Shown piece after piece: positions 16,397 through 28,400 of a DNA stretch of 64,000 bases; within the stretch, counting starts at the first letter, position 1, and each line of letters opens with the position of its first letter. The position numbers and the translations under genes are program-made. The notes beneath the pieces were generated by a model that saw only the letters and a program-made list of their open reading frames with translations, was not told the DNA's origin and did not search any database. The stretch is from Longilinea arvoryzae (GTDB lineage: Bacteria; Chloroflexota; Anaerolineae; Anaerolineales; Anaerolineaceae): the NCBI RefSeq assembly GCF_001050235.1, contig NZ_DF967972.1, forward strand, positions 2,170,107-2,234,106. The letters are read 5' to 3'.

Positions 16397-19300
16397 ATGG
16401 AATTCGGACCCAGAGTGAAAATCGACGATGGACTTGCGCTGGATGGTATAATTCAAGGTCACGAATTGAACGGGGAAGACGATTCCTCGTGGAAGGTTGA
16501 GAATGGAATGATGAGTCAAAACGTGATCCGCGTCGTAGGCGCGCGGGCCCATAATCTGAAGAATATTACCGTCGAGATCCCTCGCGACAAGCTGGTGGTA
16601 ATTACCGGCCTTTCGGGTTCCGGAAAGAGCTCGCTGGCGTTCGACACCATTTTTGCTGAAGGCCAGCGCCGGTATGTCGAATCCCTGTCGGCGTACGCCC
16701 GCCAGTTCCTAGGCCAGATGGAGAAACCGGATGTCGATTACATCGACGGTCTTTCGCCCGCGGTGTCCATCGACCAGAAATCCACCTCGCACAATCCGCG
16801 TTCGACGGTCGGCACGGTTACCGAAATATATGATTACCTGCGTCTGCTGTTCGCGCGGGCCGGCATCCCGCATTGCCCGGTCTGCGGACGCGAGGTCAGC
16901 AAGCAGTCCGCTCAGGAAATTGTGGAAGCGCTCGAAAAGCTGCCCGAAGGATCGCGCCTGTTGATTCTGGCGCCGGTGGTGCGCGGCCGCAAAGGCACCT
17001 ATCAGGCCGTGCTGGATGAGGTCCGCAAGGCCGGGTTCGTGCGCGTGCGCGCCGATGGCACGGTTTACAGCCTGGATGAAGAGATCAGCCTCGATCGCTA
17101 CAAAATCCACACCATCGAAGCCGTCGTCGATCGGTTGGTGGTCAACCGTCCGGAGAGCGAGGAGGACCGCAAGCAAATGCGCTCGCGTCTGACCGATTCG
17201 GTTGAGACGGCCTTGAAGATGGGCGAAGGCTATCTGACGGTCCAGAACCTGGCCGTTGAACCGCCGGTGGACCTGTATTTTTCGGAGCACCTGGCCTGCC
17301 CGGTTCACGGCGTCAGTCTGCCGGAGATCGAGCCGCGTACTTTTTCGTTCAACACCCCCCACGGCGCCTGCCCGGATTGTCAGGGTCTGGGCAGTAAATT
17401 GGAAATCGATCCTGAACTGTTGATCCCGGACCCCGACCGTTCATTCAAAGAGGGCGCCATAGCCGCGATGGAATGGAATGGCCCGCGCGAGCAGGGCGGT
17501 TATTACTGGCAAATGGTGGAATCCGTGGCCAAACGCTTCCATATCGACCTGGATGTGCCGGTTCGCACCATTGCCCCGGAAAAAATACAAAAAATCCTGT
17601 ATGGCACCGGCGCGGACGAAATGACCATGCAGTTCAGTGGTCAAAACGGCCGCGAGACATCGTATACGACCACTTTCGAAGGGGTCATCCCCAACCTGGA
17701 GCGGCGTTACCGCGAGACAAATTCGGAATATATTCGCAACAAGATTTCCGAATTCATGAGCGACCGGCCATGCCCCACCTGCAAGGGGACCCGACTGCGC
17801 GCGGAGGCGCTGGCCGTGACGGTGGACGATCAAAATATCGTTGAGGTGACCGAATGGCCCGTGTCGCGTACCCTGGCCTGGATCGACCGGTTGGGCGGCT
17901 CTGAATCGTCGCTCAGTCCACGCCAGCAGGCGATCGTGGATCGGGTGGTGAAGGAAATTCACGCCCGCCTGGGTTTCCTGGTGGATGTCGGCTTGAATTA
18001 TCTGACCCTGCGCCGGCCGTCCGGATCGCTTTCCGGCGGCGAGGCGCAGCGCATTCGTCTGGCTACCCAGATCGGCTCGCGATTGATGGGGGTCCTGTAC
18101 GTATTGGATGAACCGTCCATCGGCCTGCACCCGCGCGACAACAGCCGTTTGCTGGAAACGTTGAAGCGCCTGCGTGACCTGGGCAATACCGTGCTGGTGG
18201 TGGAACATGATGACGAAACCATCCGCTCGGCGGATTGGGTGATCGACCTGGGGCCGGGCGCCGGCGAGCACGGTGGACACGTGATTGCCGAAGGCACGCC
18301 AGCGCAAATTCTGGAGGACCCCAATTCGATCACCGGCGCGTATCTCTCGGGCCGCAGGCAGGTGCCGCTGCCGCCCAACCGTCGTCTGGGCAACGGAAAG
18401 CATCTGCGCATTATCGGCGCGCGCGCCAACAACCTGCACAACGTCGACGTCGACGTCCCGTTGGGAAAACTGGTGTGCATCACGGGCGTTTCCGGCTCGG
18501 GCAAATCGACCTTGATGGTGGATGTGCTTTACAAAGCGCTGGCGCGGGATGTCAACCGCGCGCATACGCAACCCGGCGATTACGACAAAATCGAGGGTAT
18601 CGAACTGATCGACAAGGTCATCGATATCGACCAGTCTCCCATCGGGCGCACGCCGCGTTCCAACCCGGCCACGTATACCGGCATGTTCGACGAGATTCGT
18701 TCCCTTTTCGCCGAAATGCCGGAGAGTAAAATGCGCGGCTACAAATCGGGGCGTTTTTCATTCAACGTGCACGGGGGCCGCTGCGAAGCCTGCCAGGGAC
18801 AGGGACAACTGCGTATCGAAATGCAGTTCCTACCGGACGTTTACGTGCCCTGCGACGTCTGTCACGGCAGCCGTTTCAACCGCGAGACCCTCCAGGTGCA
18901 TTTCAAGGGTAAATCCATCGCCGATGTGCTCGACACGACCGTCGAGGAAGGGCTGGAATTGTTTGCCAGTTTTCCATCCATCGAGAATAAGCTGCGCACC
19001 CTGCAGGACGTGGGTTTGGGGTATGTGCGCATCGGCCAACCGGCCACCACGCTTTCGGGTGGAGAAGCGCAGCGCGTCAAACTGGCGCGCGAACTATCCC
19101 GCCGGGCCACCGGACGCACACTCTACGTGCTGGATGAACCCTCCGTGGGCCTGCACGCCGCCGACGTTCACCGCCTGATCGAGGTGCTGCAGCGCTTGGT
19201 GGAAGCGGGCAACACGGTCCTGATCATCGAGCACAACCTCGATATCATCAAAGTGGCCGATTACCTCATCGACCTGGGCCCTGAAGGCGGCGACCGCGGC

Positions 19301-19411
19301 GGGTTGATCGTGGCCACGGGCACGCCGGAAGAGGTGTGCGCGAGCGAAGATTCCTATACCGGCCAGTACCTCAAGGCGTACCTGAAAGAGCATCACCAGT
19401 TCATGGTGTGA
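16397..19411 (+). CDS. uvrA: UvrABC excinuclease subunit A
   Basis: DNA-damage-recognising ABC ATPase of nucleotide excision repair, working as a dimer with UvrB. Both nucleotide-binding domains are present: Walker A GLSGSGKS then CPVC zinc-binding cysteines in the first half, and GVSGSGKS with [20 protein letters not shown] and CDVCHG in the second; signature motifs [15 protein letters not shown] and [14 protein letters not shown]. About 1004 residues from this start. UvrA normally begins a few residues before [14 protein letters not shown], so the ATG at 16397 adds about 40 residues of acidic extension. It has an excellent SD (GGGAGGAG) and a promoter ahead. The alternatives at 16508/16511 match the usual start and have a TGGTATAAT about 55 nt upstream. 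The GTG at 16373 is unlikely. Confidence 0.96.
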   Translation: MEFGPRVKIDDGLALDGIIQGHELNGEDDSSWKVENGMMSQNVIRVVGARAHNLKNITVEIPRDKLVVITGLSGSGKSSLAFDTIFAEGQRRYVESLSAYARQFLGQMEKPDVDYIDGLSPAVSIDQKSTSHNPRSTVGTVTEIYDYLRLLFARAGIPHCPVCGREVSKQSAQEIVEALEKLPEGSRLLILAPVVRGRKGTYQAVLDEVRKAGFVRVRADGTVYSLDEEISLDRYKIHTIEAVVDRLVVNRPESEEDRKQMRSRLTDSVETALKMGEGYLTVQNLAVEPPVDLYFSEHLACPVHGVSLPEIEPRTFSFNTPHGACPDCQGLGSKLEIDPELLIPDPDRSFKEGAIAAMEWNGPREQGGYYWQMVESVAKRFHIDLDVPVRTIAPEKIQKILYGTGADEMTMQFSGQNGRETSYTTTFEGVIPNLERRYRETNSEYIRNKISEFMSDRPCPTCKGTRLRAEALAVTVDDQNIVEVTEWPVSRTLAWIDRLGGSESSLSPRQQAIVDRVVKEIHARLGFLVDVGLNYLTLRRPSGSLSGGEAQRIRLATQIGSRLMGVLYVLDEPSIGLHPRDNSRLLETLKRLRDLGNTVLVVEHDDETIRSADWVIDLGPGAGEHGGHVIAEGTPAQILEDPNSITGAYLSGRRQVPLPPNRRLGNGKHLRIIGARANNLHNVDVDVPLGKLVCITGVSGSGKSTLMVDVLYKALARDVNRAHTQPGDYDKIEGIELIDKVIDIDQSPIGRTPRSNPATYTGMFDEIRSLFAEMPESKMRGYKSGRFSFNVHGGRCEACQGQGQLRIEMQFLPDVYVPCDVCHGSRFNRETLQVHFKGKSIADVLDTTVEEGLELFASFPSIENKLRTLQDVGLGYVRIGQPATTLSGGEAQRVKLARELSRRATGRTLYVLDEPSVGLHAADVHRLIEVLQRLVEAGNTVLIIEHNLDIIKVADYLIDLGPEGGDRGGLIVATGTPEEVCASEDSYTGQYLKAYLKEHHQFMV

Positions 19412-19419
19412 TAGGTTGG

Positions 19420-22400
19420 TTATTTCTCTCTGGCGGCCTCGGCCAGCCTGCGCGAGATTTCCAGGAGCTGCTGCTGGATGTCGATGACCTGTTCCCATAA
19501 ACCGCGCCTGCGATAGGTTTCGCTTAGCGCAGCGAGGGTTTCACTCATACCGGGCAAGTCCTTCAAGGGCTGGCGAATGGATAATGCCAACCGGAAATAT
19601 TTCTCTGCGTTCTCCCATTCGCTGCGTTTGGAATAAAACTTACCCAGGTCGTGGTAGGTATAGGCCTTGCCGACTTCATCCCCGAGTGACTCTTTGATGC
19701 GCAGGCTCTGGCTGAAGAAATCGAAAGCCGGCTGCCATTCGCCGCGTTCGGTATGGAACTGGCCCAAATTGTTCAAAACCATCGCTTCACTCCAGCGGTC
19801 ACCGATTTCGCGGATCAGAGTCAGGGCCGTGCTGAAGCAATCTTTGGCTTCATCCCAACGCCCTTGTTGCCGGCTGATATACCCCAGGTTGCTCATTGCG
19901 AAGGCCACGCCGCGTTTATCCCCAATTTTCTTCCGCAATGCCAGATTCTCGAGGTAGTATTTGCGGGCATCTTCCAATTGCCCCAGGGTCTCATAAATAT
20001 TTCCGATGTTGTTCATCGTCATCCCCTCACTTTTGGGTGATCCCAACTCGCGGGCAAGAGAAAGGCTGGTCTGATAAAAAGATCGGGCCTTTTCGCGTTT
20101 CCCCTGCCCCATACAAATATTGCCGAGGTTGTTCAGGGTATTCATCTGGCCTGGCCGGTCTCCCAATTCATTTTGGATCCCCAGGCCGGCTAAGTATTGA
20201 TCCTCTGCTTCCTTCCATCTACACTGGTGCGAAAATATATTCGCCATGTTCGTCAGCGCATTGGCCTGTCCCTGCCGATTCCCAAATTCTCTGGCAATCA
20301 TCAGGGCCGCGTTGAAGCATTCGAGGGCTTCGTCCCAATTTCCTTGTTCCTGGTGGAGATTGCCCAGATTGTTGAGAATCGAGCCTTCCCCTTTTCGATC
20401 GCCAAATTCGCGTTTGATGGACAGGCAGGATTGAAGGAGCGGAAGCGCTTCGGTTAATTTCCCCTGGTTGCAATAGATAATGGCCATATCCTGCTGGGAA
20501 CCGGCAATTCCTCTTCGATCGCCCAACTCTTGTCTGATCTTCAAACCGAGATTGTATTGAGCCAGCGCATCTTCCCACCGGCCCTGGTGCTCCAGGACAT
20601 TGCCCAGACAATTCAATGCCCGGGCCATCCCCTGGCGATTCCCGGATTGCTGTTCGAGGGTGAGGGCGGTTTGAAAAAAACGGGCTGCATCCGCCCATTT
20701 TCCCTGATCTTCTTCGATCGAGCCAAGATTGATCAAGGCAGTCACTTCGAGTTCGCGATAACCTGACGATCGAGAAATTTCCAGGCTGGAAAGATAATGG
20801 GTTTTGGCTTCATCCCATTTGCCTTTCGCATCCTGGATGAGCCCCAAGCCAATCCGGGCCAACGCTTCTCCGTGAAGATCACCCAGCCTGCAGGCCAGCT
20901 CCAGGCTGGATTGATAACTTGCCAGGCTTTCATCCCATTGACCTCTCGACCAACAGACAGAACCAATATTATTCAAATTAGTGCTTTCGAGATGTGGGTC
21001 GCCCAGTTCCTTCGATAGTTTCAGGCTCGAATTGAACCTCTCAAGCGCTTGATCCCACCGGCTTTGCCTCATGTAGACCGTCCCTAAATTGTTCAGGACG
21101 ATGCTTTCTCCACGCCGATCCCCCAATTGCCGATAAACACTCAGACTTTCTTCATGCATGGATAACGCTTCGATCCATTCCCCTCGCATCGATAGAATGT
21201 TCGCAATGTTGGACTGCACCACTGCGCTCGATTGAAACCGATTAAACTGCTGAAAAATGGCCCGGGCGGCCGTGTATTTTTCCAGAGCCTTGTCCAGGAG
21301 ACCTTGCGTTTGGTAGATCAAACCCATATCGTTATACGACGAGGCGATTTCGAGACTGTTCCCGAGGGCGGACCTGAGTTCCAGACTTTTCTCATGCCAC
21401 GCCAGGGCTTCGGTCAAATTTCCCTGATTGTAAAATATCGTCCCGATCTCTGACTGAGTTACCGCCGTTAAAGATTGAGCCCCCAATTGCTCGAAGACGG
21501 CCAGGGCCTTTTTCTGCCCTTCCAGAGCCTCGGCAAATTTTCCGCGCAGCCTTTGGATATCCGCCAATAGACTCTGGCAGATCACCTGTTGTAAAAAATC
21601 CTCCGTTTTGATCCAATTTTGCATCGCAGTGGAGATGTATTCACTAGCCCGATCCAGCTCACCCCGGTTTTTGTAGATCATGCCAATCAATATGTTGGCC
21701 TGGCTTTCACTACGAATGTCCTTGATCTTCTGAAAGATTGCGAGCCCCGCCCGGTAGTTCTCCAGGGCCTCCGCCCAATTTCCCTGCGCGAAAGAGATCC
21801 GGCCGGATTGGATCAGGAGATCTCCTTCGACAGGATCTTCCAGGCCTTGAAGGATCTGCGTACATTTTTCAAGATACGTCCGGGCTTCTTCCAATTTGCC
21901 CTGACGTAGATATAGATGGCTGATTTCCTTCAGGATTGCTATCTTTTCGCGTTGAATTCCAAGCTGCTCTACAATTGCCAGACTTTCCTCGAAAAATTGG
22001 AATGCATGCGTCCAATCAGCCTGACGGGCGTAGATTTTGGCCAGAGCATTGCCAACCCTGACCACCAGACGGGGGTCGCCGATTTCCCGGGTGATTTCCT
22101 GCGCTTTGCGATATCGGTCTTCGGCATTTTGCCAGTCATTTTGAATTTCGGCGATATGGGCGCAACTGGCGAGCGCATCGTACTGGCCGGGCAGATCCCC
22201 GGATTCGATGGCGAGGTCGAGATTGGATTGAAATAGGGCGAGCGCTTCTGCCCACTTTCCCGTCGAAGCATCGAGCCAGCCGATTCTCGTTTTGACGTCC
22301 AATTCTTCCGAACGGATGTCGAGATCGTGATAAATTTCCAGGGCTTCCTCAAAGTTCGATAAGGCTCGCTTCGGTTCGCCGGAATCCATGTTCGCAGTCC

Positions 22401-23760
22401 CAAGCAGGACCAGGAGATCGGCGATATCCGGTTGAAATCCCAATTCCTTCTGGATCGCCAGCGCCTGTTCCAGCAGGGTTATTGCGCCTTCAGGATCGTT
22501 TTGAATGTAAAGAAGATGTCCCCGGTTTTGCAAGGCACGCGATTCCGCGACTTTGTCGTTCAATTCGCGGGCAATCGCCAGGCTTTCCTGAAAACAGGAA
22601 TTGGCCTCTTCCCAACGATTTTGAGCCTCGAAAAACCGTCCGATGTTCGAAAGAGCATTGAACTCTCGAATTCGATCGCCGGTTTCTCGCGCTTTTTCCA
22701 GCGCGGCCTGGAATTGTTCCCTGGCCTCATCCCACCGGTACTGGAGCATATGGCACAAGCCGGTTTGAATCCGAACCGTAACCTCCGGACCGGAAAGGCC
22801 CTCAGCGGCAGTAATTTCCAGCGCCTTGTCCAGGTTGGCTGAGGCTTCGCGCCAGTGACGGTCGAGCATGTGGATGAAACTGATCTCGATCAGTTCATTG
22901 ACGATATCTTCATGGTTTTTCAGTTTATAAAGGATTGAAAGACCGGCGTTGAAGGCTTGCAAGGCCTCGGGGTAGTTCCCCTGAAACCGATAAAGTGTGC
23001 CCAGGCCGTGCAATACCTTGCTAAATCCGACAGAATCACCGATTTTTTGAAAAATGGACAGACTCTCCAGGTACTCTTGCCTGGCGGCAGGCCATTTACC
23101 CATCCGAGCGTGGATGTCGGCGATATTGAACAGGCTTTTGGCTTCATCCTGTTTCGCCCCTAATTTGCGCATGATCTCCAAACTTTTACGGTGGCAGGCC
23201 AGGGCATCTTCCCATTTCGTCAAGTCCATGTAAACGACGCCCAGGTTATTGAGCACCTGAGCCTCCATATAATGATTTCTCTGACTGCGGGCAATTCTCA
23301 GCGCGATCTGGTATTGTTCGAGGGCCTCGAGGAACCGGCCCAATCTCAAATGGACAGTCGCTGTGTCCATGGTCAGACAGGCCTGAAGTTCCGGCTCCAA
23401 ATCCTTGGCCTGCAAATCCTGCAAGATGGATAAGGCTTCCGTCCATTGCCGGGCATCCATCGCCGCCCGGCCCTTGAAATAAACCCACCATTGTTTCTGC
23501 CCGGGCGACAAGGTATCCAATTGGGTTTGAGAAAGATTCAAAAGATAACCATATTTGGAAAAATCCTGATCGTTTTCAAGCAGGCCCATCACCGTTGTAA
23601 ACCAGCGCGTGGGGGACTGATCTCCATGCCGGGGTTCATCCGATTTGCCAAACAGCGCGTCCAGGTCCAAATTTTGATCCGGCGCTGAGCGTCCGCGAAT
23701 ATTCGTGGTTACGAAATCGGCAAGGCGATTAAGAAGAGAAGGGCGTTGATTCTTATCCAT
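19420..23760 (-). CDS. Giant tetratricopeptide-repeat protein, about 33 TPR units
   Basis: 1446 residues. After an N-terminal region of ~110 residues without repeats, the rest is a nearly unbroken series of 40-residue TPR_12-type units with the pattern A-x-x-LNNLG-x-IY-x-x-QG-x-WDEAL-x-x-Y-x-x-SL-x-I-x-x-x-LGD. The 40-residue spacing and NLG motif match the kinesin-light-chain-like class. It has no signal peptide, transmembrane segment or catalytic domain, so it is presumably a cytoplasmic protein-interaction scaffold. The partner is unknown. It is a single gene, convergent with uvrA, and the stop codons are only 8 nt apart. Recent internal duplication is likely given the similarity of the units. 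Confidence 0.92.
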   Translation of the reverse strand: MDKNQRPSLLNRLADFVTTNIRGRSAPDQNLDLDALFGKSDEPRHGDQSPTRWFTTVMGLLENDQDFSKYGYLLNLSQTQLDTLSPGQKQWWVYFKGRAAMDARQWTEALSILQDLQAKDLEPELQACLTMDTATVHLRLGRFLEALEQYQIALRIARSQRNHYMEAQVLNNLGVVYMDLTKWEDALACHRKSLEIMRKLGAKQDEAKSLFNIADIHARMGKWPAARQEYLESLSIFQKIGDSVGFSKVLHGLGTLYRFQGNYPEALQAFNAGLSILYKLKNHEDIVNELIEISFIHMLDRHWREASANLDKALEITAAEGLSGPEVTVRIQTGLCHMLQYRWDEAREQFQAALEKARETGDRIREFNALSNIGRFFEAQNRWEEANSCFQESLAIARELNDKVAESRALQNRGHLLYIQNDPEGAITLLEQALAIQKELGFQPDIADLLVLLGTANMDSGEPKRALSNFEEALEIYHDLDIRSEELDVKTRIGWLDASTGKWAEALALFQSNLDLAIESGDLPGQYDALASCAHIAEIQNDWQNAEDRYRKAQEITREIGDPRLVVRVGNALAKIYARQADWTHAFQFFEESLAIVEQLGIQREKIAILKEISHLYLRQGKLEEARTYLEKCTQILQGLEDPVEGDLLIQSGRISFAQGNWAEALENYRAGLAIFQKIKDIRSESQANILIGMIYKNRGELDRASEYISTAMQNWIKTEDFLQQVICQSLLADIQRLRGKFAEALEGQKKALAVFEQLGAQSLTAVTQSEIGTIFYNQGNLTEALAWHEKSLELRSALGNSLEIASSYNDMGLIYQTQGLLDKALEKYTAARAIFQQFNRFQSSAVVQSNIANILSMRGEWIEALSMHEESLSVYRQLGDRRGESIVLNNLGTVYMRQSRWDQALERFNSSLKLSKELGDPHLESTNLNNIGSVCWSRGQWDESLASYQSSLELACRLGDLHGEALARIGLGLIQDAKGKWDEAKTHYLSSLEISRSSGYRELEVTALINLGSIEEDQGKWADAARFFQTALTLEQQSGNRQGMARALNCLGNVLEHQGRWEDALAQYNLGLKIRQELGDRRGIAGSQQDMAIIYCNQGKLTEALPLLQSCLSIKREFGDRKGEGSILNNLGNLHQEQGNWDEALECFNAALMIAREFGNRQGQANALTNMANIFSHQCRWKEAEDQYLAGLGIQNELGDRPGQMNTLNNLGNICMGQGKREKARSFYQTSLSLARELGSPKSEGMTMNNIGNIYETLGQLEDARKYYLENLALRKKIGDKRGVAFAMSNLGYISRQQGRWDEAKDCFSTALTLIREIGDRWSEAMVLNNLGQFHTERGEWQPAFDFFSQSLRIKESLGDEVGKAYTYHDLGKFYSKRSEWENAEKYFRLALSIRQPLKDLPGMSETLAALSETYRRRGLWEQVIDIQQQLLEISRRLAEAAREK

Positions 23761-23892
23761 TTTGATTTATTTGTGGAGAAGGCTGATTTGTTGGGGGCAA
23801 GAAGATATTATTATCAATCGATTATGAATATCAATATTATGCAACGATTCCAGAAAACGCACGGAATAATTACAGGGCATTTATCGATTTTG

Positions 23893-23930
23893 TAAAAAAA
23901 ACACCCGGAGCAGTTCATTACTCCGGGTGT
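23893..23930 (-). terminator. Intrinsic terminator of ugd
   Basis: 10-bp perfect stem ACACCCGGAG/CTCCGGGTGT (23901-23910, 23921-23930) followed on the minus strand by eight T. The rest of the 23761-23949 gap is AT-rich and must hold the TPR-gene promoter; I could not place it with confidence. Confidence 0.9.
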
Positions 23931-23949
23931 CGATGAGGAAAAGTGGAAA

Positions 23950-25263
23950 TTAATCCGGTAAATGGTTACCACGGCCGATGCCGTAGTAATTAAAGCCCTG
24001 TGCGCGTAGTCGTTCGCCATCCCACAGGTTGCGGCCATCGATGATGACGGGCTGGCGCATCAGGCCGCGAATGCGGTCGAAATCGAGCTGCTTGAACTCG
24101 TTCCATTCGGTGGTCAGGACCAGCGCATCCACGCCATCGGCCACTTCATAGGGGTTGCTGCACAACGTCAGGCGCGGGAACATTTGACCGGCGTTTTCCA
24201 TGGCCTGCGGATCGTAGGCCTTGACGTGCGCGCCTTCGTTTTGCAGCAGGTGAATCACTTCCACAGCCGGGGCTTCGCGCATGTCATCCGTGTTGGGCTT
24301 GAACGCCAGCCCGAGGATGCCGATTTCGCGGTCATTCAGGCCGCCCAACGCCTTGCGCAGTTTGACGATCACGCGGCGGCGCTGGTTGCGGTTGATTTCC
24401 ATCACGGCCTGCAACAATTGGGGTTGGGTGCCATGCAGGACGGCCATGTGCGCCAGTGCCTTGACATCCTTGGGGAAGCACGAACCACCCCAGCCCAGGC
24501 CGGCATCCAGGAACGACGGTCCGATGCGTTTGTCGAGCCCCATTCCGCGGGCCACTTCGCAAACATCCGCGCCGAGCTCTTCGCAAATGTTGCCGATTTC
24601 GTTGATGAAGGAAATTCGGGTGGCCAGGAAGGCATTGGAGGCGTACTTGATCATCTCGGCGGTGCGCAAATCGGTGATCACGATCGGGCAGCGCAGGGTG
24701 AGGTAGAGCTGGGCCACCTTGTTGGCAGCTTCGCGTTCGGTCGAACCCAGCACAACCCGGTCCGGGTTCATGAAATCGTTGATCGCCGATCCTTCGCGCA
24801 GGAACTCGGGGTTGGACACCACGTGAAATTCGAGGGCCTTGCCGCCCCGGCGTTTCCGGACCACGTCGGCGACCCAGTCGCCAGTGCCGACCGGCACGGT
24901 GGATTTGTTGACAATAATAATGGGGTCGTCGACCAGATCGGCGATCGATTCGGCGGCTGAACGGACGTATTGCAGGTCGGCTTCTCCGTCCGATCCGGAG
25001 GGAGTGCCCACAGCGATGAACGCGATTTCGGTCTCTTTGAGCGCCTCGGAATATTCCGTTGTAAAACTCAAACGGCCGGCGCGAACGTTCTGGGAAACCA
25101 GTTGTTCCAGCCCGGGCTCGTAGATCGGCATGACGCCGTTCTTTAATTTACTGATGCGTGTATCATCCACATCCAGACAGGCGACCGTGTTACCCAGATC
25201 AGCAAAACAGGAGCCTGTAACCAGACCGACATAACCGGTTCCAATCACACAAATTTTGGTCAT
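23950..25263 (-). CDS. ugd: UDP-glucose 6-dehydrogenase
   Basis: NAD-dependent enzyme that oxidises UDP-glucose to UDP-glucuronate in two steps for polysaccharide synthesis. 437 residues. N-terminal Rossmann motif [17 protein letters not shown], then [26 protein letters not shown] and [20 protein letters not shown]. The catalytic cysteine lies in [16 protein letters not shown]. The C-terminal domain has [17 protein letters not shown]. Monocistronic: AGGAGG lies about 9 nt before the ATG and a strong terminator follows. UDP-mannuronate-type dehydrogenases are close relatives, but the sequence fits Ugd best. Confidence 0.93.
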   Translation of the reverse strand: MTKICVIGTGYVGLVTGSCFADLGNTVACLDVDDTRISKLKNGVMPIYEPGLEQLVSQNVRAGRLSFTTEYSEALKETEIAFIAVGTPSGSDGEADLQYVRSAAESIADLVDDPIIIVNKSTVPVGTGDWVADVVRKRRGGKALEFHVVSNPEFLREGSAINDFMNPDRVVLGSTEREAANKVAQLYLTLRCPIVITDLRTAEMIKYASNAFLATRISFINEIGNICEELGADVCEVARGMGLDKRIGPSFLDAGLGWGGSCFPKDVKALAHMAVLHGTQPQLLQAVMEINRNQRRRVIVKLRKALGGLNDREIGILGLAFKPNTDDMREAPAVEVIHLLQNEGAHVKAYDPQAMENAGQMFPRLTLCSNPYEVADGVDALVLTTEWNEFKQLDFDRIRGLMRQPVIIDGRNLWDGERLRAQGFNYYGIGRGNHLPD

Positions 25264-25292
25264 GAGAGCATTTCCTCCTATTCTCTGGTTCG

Positions 25293-25298
25293 ATTATA
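25293..25298 (-). promoter_or_regulatory. ugd: -10 element TATAAT of ugd
   Basis: GGCTATAAT on the minus strand, about 30 nt before the ATG. A possible weak -35 (CACTGA, 16 nt away) is near 25315-25320. Confidence 0.45.
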
Positions 25299-25406
25299 GC
25301 CTAAAGTATATCTGTCAGTGAAAAACAAGGGTAAATTTCCGGGACAGCCCGGCCCTTCTCCTTCACACTTGCACCGTTACCCTTGCGGACCTGGTCCGGA
25401 GGATAG

Positions 25407-25447
25407 AACAATCCTCCCCCAGTATATTGAAATGGGGGAGGATTGTT
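25407..25447 (-). terminator. Long hairpin downstream of the giant secreted fusion gene
   Basis: 15-bp perfect stem (25407-25421 with 25433-25447; arm AACAATCCTCCCCCA) and an 11-nt loop. On the minus strand it is followed by only a short T-rich run, and on the plus strand by TTGAAT. It is probably a terminator or 3' stabiliser for the gene ending at 25464. Confidence 0.7.
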
Positions 25448-25463
25448 TTGAATGACTCGTGAA

Positions 25464-28400
25464 CTATCGGGTTATGAAGGGCAGGAAAACCTGCGAAGAG
25501 TTATCCGAGCCCAGGACCAGCCACTCACCCTCATGGCGCGTGGTGGTCGTGATGGTGTTGGTGGAAGTGTCGATGTGACTGTTCGGATCTTTCACCCATC
25601 GGGAACTTGCAGCGTCCCAATAATAAAGGCTTAGGCTGCTTTCGGTCAAATTCAAGGCGTCGATCTCCGTCTGAGCGTAGTGCACGCTGAGCGTGTAATC
25701 GGCGGCAGGCATCACCGGTTGGTGGGTTGCGTCCTCAGCCTTGAAAGTGAAGTAGAGCGAAGTCTTTTGCATTCCTTCAGGCAGGTGGGTAAGGTCATAG
25801 GTCAAAAGACCGGTATGGATAAGAGTCGTTCCATCGGTGAAGCCGCCCGCCGGGATTGAATAAGACACACGCCCTTCCTCGCCGTTGGGAGAGAATTCAG
25901 TGCTTGCCGGAGCGCCTAACGCCGCACTGGTTGGGACGCCGACAGTGGTTGTGTCGGTACGTTCCAACGTCCAATCGGCGATGTAATCCACCCCACCCAC
26001 GCCAAAGCTGCGCACGAAACCGCGTGAGAGGTTGGGACTTACGCTGTAATACAACGGCATTAAAACTGCATCGGTCTTCAGAAGGATTTCTTCAGCCTGC
26101 TGGTAGTATTGCCTGCGTTCGGTCTCGGTGGTGCTGCTGGCGGCGCTGCTCAAGAGTGCATCGTATGCGTCATTTTGCCAGCCACCAAATATGGCATCCA
26201 TGGAATACATCGAGCTCAGGAAATTATACCCATCGTTGTAATCCGAGCACCATCCCCTGCGGGCGACCAGCATCTGGCCGGCCAAGATTTTATCGGTATA
26301 TTGTTGCTGGGAAATTCCTTCTACCGTGAAATGTGCATTCAAGGTCTGGTTCCAGGCTGTGGCCAGAAATTCCATCTGATCCTGTTGGGCACCGGCATTG
26401 GGGGCATCGTCGGCGTAATACAACGGAATGGCCGGCAACCCGGTGTAATTGCCACTGAAGGCAGCCTGGATATCCTCGAGGGCCTGGGTGGGATCATAAG
26501 CAGGATAGATTCCGGAAGTCTCATCCGAATGACCTAACACACCGGGAGCGATATACGTCCATGCCGGCATTGTTCCGGAGACCGTCTGAGTGGTAAAGGC
26601 ATCCCGATCTACGGCCTCGATCAAGGCTCGACGGAACAGGGCTGCATTGGCACCCGTCAAACCCAGGGTGGACTCGATCTCACTTGAACTGAAACCGGCG
26701 AAGAACGTGCACTGCTGTGCGACCAGATTGAGCTGGTCCTGGATGGCGGGGTCATTTTTCGCATCCGCGATGTGCGATGGCGGAATCACGGCGGTATCCA
26801 GTTCGCCGCTCAGGTACTGGTTCCAGGCCTGATCCGTCGATGAACCGCTCTTCATCACCACCTGCTGGATTTGAACTTTATCTGCGTCGATGAAATTCGG
26901 ATTTTTCTGTAACAGGACATGCGCCCCATCCCACTCCATCAGGCGGTAAGGTCCACTGGTGACCAGTTTATCCAGCGATGTCCAGGAATCCGGGAATGCC
27001 TGAATCAATAGCTGCGGTAGCGGGCGGGCAGCCATGGTCGACAGTAAAGTCGGGAAGAAGGCAACCTTTTGCGTCAACGTAAAATGGATGATGTGCCCGG
27101 GATCGGCGGTATCCAGGGTGATGCCGACCTGGTCAGCGTCAGCGGTGCCATTGCGATAAGCCTCAGCTCCCTGGATGATCAACATGTCGTCGACAACGCC
27201 ATCCATCTTCAGGTTGCGCAGCAGAGCAAAACGAATGTCAGCCGCCGTCAGCGGCGAACCATCACTCCAGGTCAAACCGTTGCGCAGGCTGAAGGTCCAA
27301 TGGGTGTTATCGCCGGATTGCCAGGACGCGGAGTCGGACAGATTCGACAGCGTCGATCCATCCGCAGGATTGATGCGGGTCATCCCGGAGAAAATTTGGT
27401 CGACCAGATAAGCGTTTTGAACATATTCGACCCAGCCGGGATCGATCATATCGGCGATGGTGGCCGACTGGCGCATCGTCAGCAAATTTGGATCTTCACC
27501 GCCTTGCACAGGAAGTCCAAAATTGATATTTCCATTCGTCGCACCGATGGTGATCGTCACCGGGTGGTCTGTATTCCAATTGGGATTCCCACCATAATAA
27601 AGCGCCTGGCTGCCTTCATGCGAGGCGCGCAGGATGTAATTTCCAGCGGGTAAACCACGCAAAGTGTAAATACCATCCGGACCGGTGGCCTGGCTGCCGT
27701 AACTGCGCCGTGAACCATCGGCCGCCACGGCCATCACAGTGGCATTTTCCAATGGCGTACCCTGGTCGTCGCTGATCGTCCCGCTCAGGGCGCCGCCCTG
27801 TTCGAGCGCGAAATCGTGACCGGATGTGGTCTGACCCGCGGTGGCCTGGATGATCGGAGCTTCCTCGAGGTTGACCACGTGATCGTAGATTTGGTCGACG
27901 TAATTCATCCCGTCCAGATCGGAATTCCAGCCGACCATGGTACGAAGTCGATAATAACCCGGCGTGACAAAGATGGAATAATTCCCATCCTGGTCCGTCC
28001 AGGCGTTAAATCCAGCATAGGTCTGCGAATTTTCAGCATACACCGGAATATTGCTCAGGGAAGTCGTTCCATCCGCTGCGGTGACGTGGCCAGAGATGAT
28101 CCCGGCCGGATCGAGCGTGAAATTGATGCCCGAGGTCGTTCCGGCTCCGCTCAACACCAGGGGCGTGGCGGCTCCATAATCCGGGGTATTGTTGTAATAC
28201 CGGCTGACGTAAGGTTGGGATACGCAATCCGGGCAGGCCTGGATGCGGTACGTGCCATCCGCGAGCCCGGTCATTGTGTAGTTTCCGTTTTCATCGGTCA
28301 GCACGTTCTTCAGCCATTCATCGGTGTCCCATTTGAGGGCCGCGACCATTATGCCCGACAGCGGCCGGGGTGTTTCCGAAGTATCGCTGACCGAACCCTG

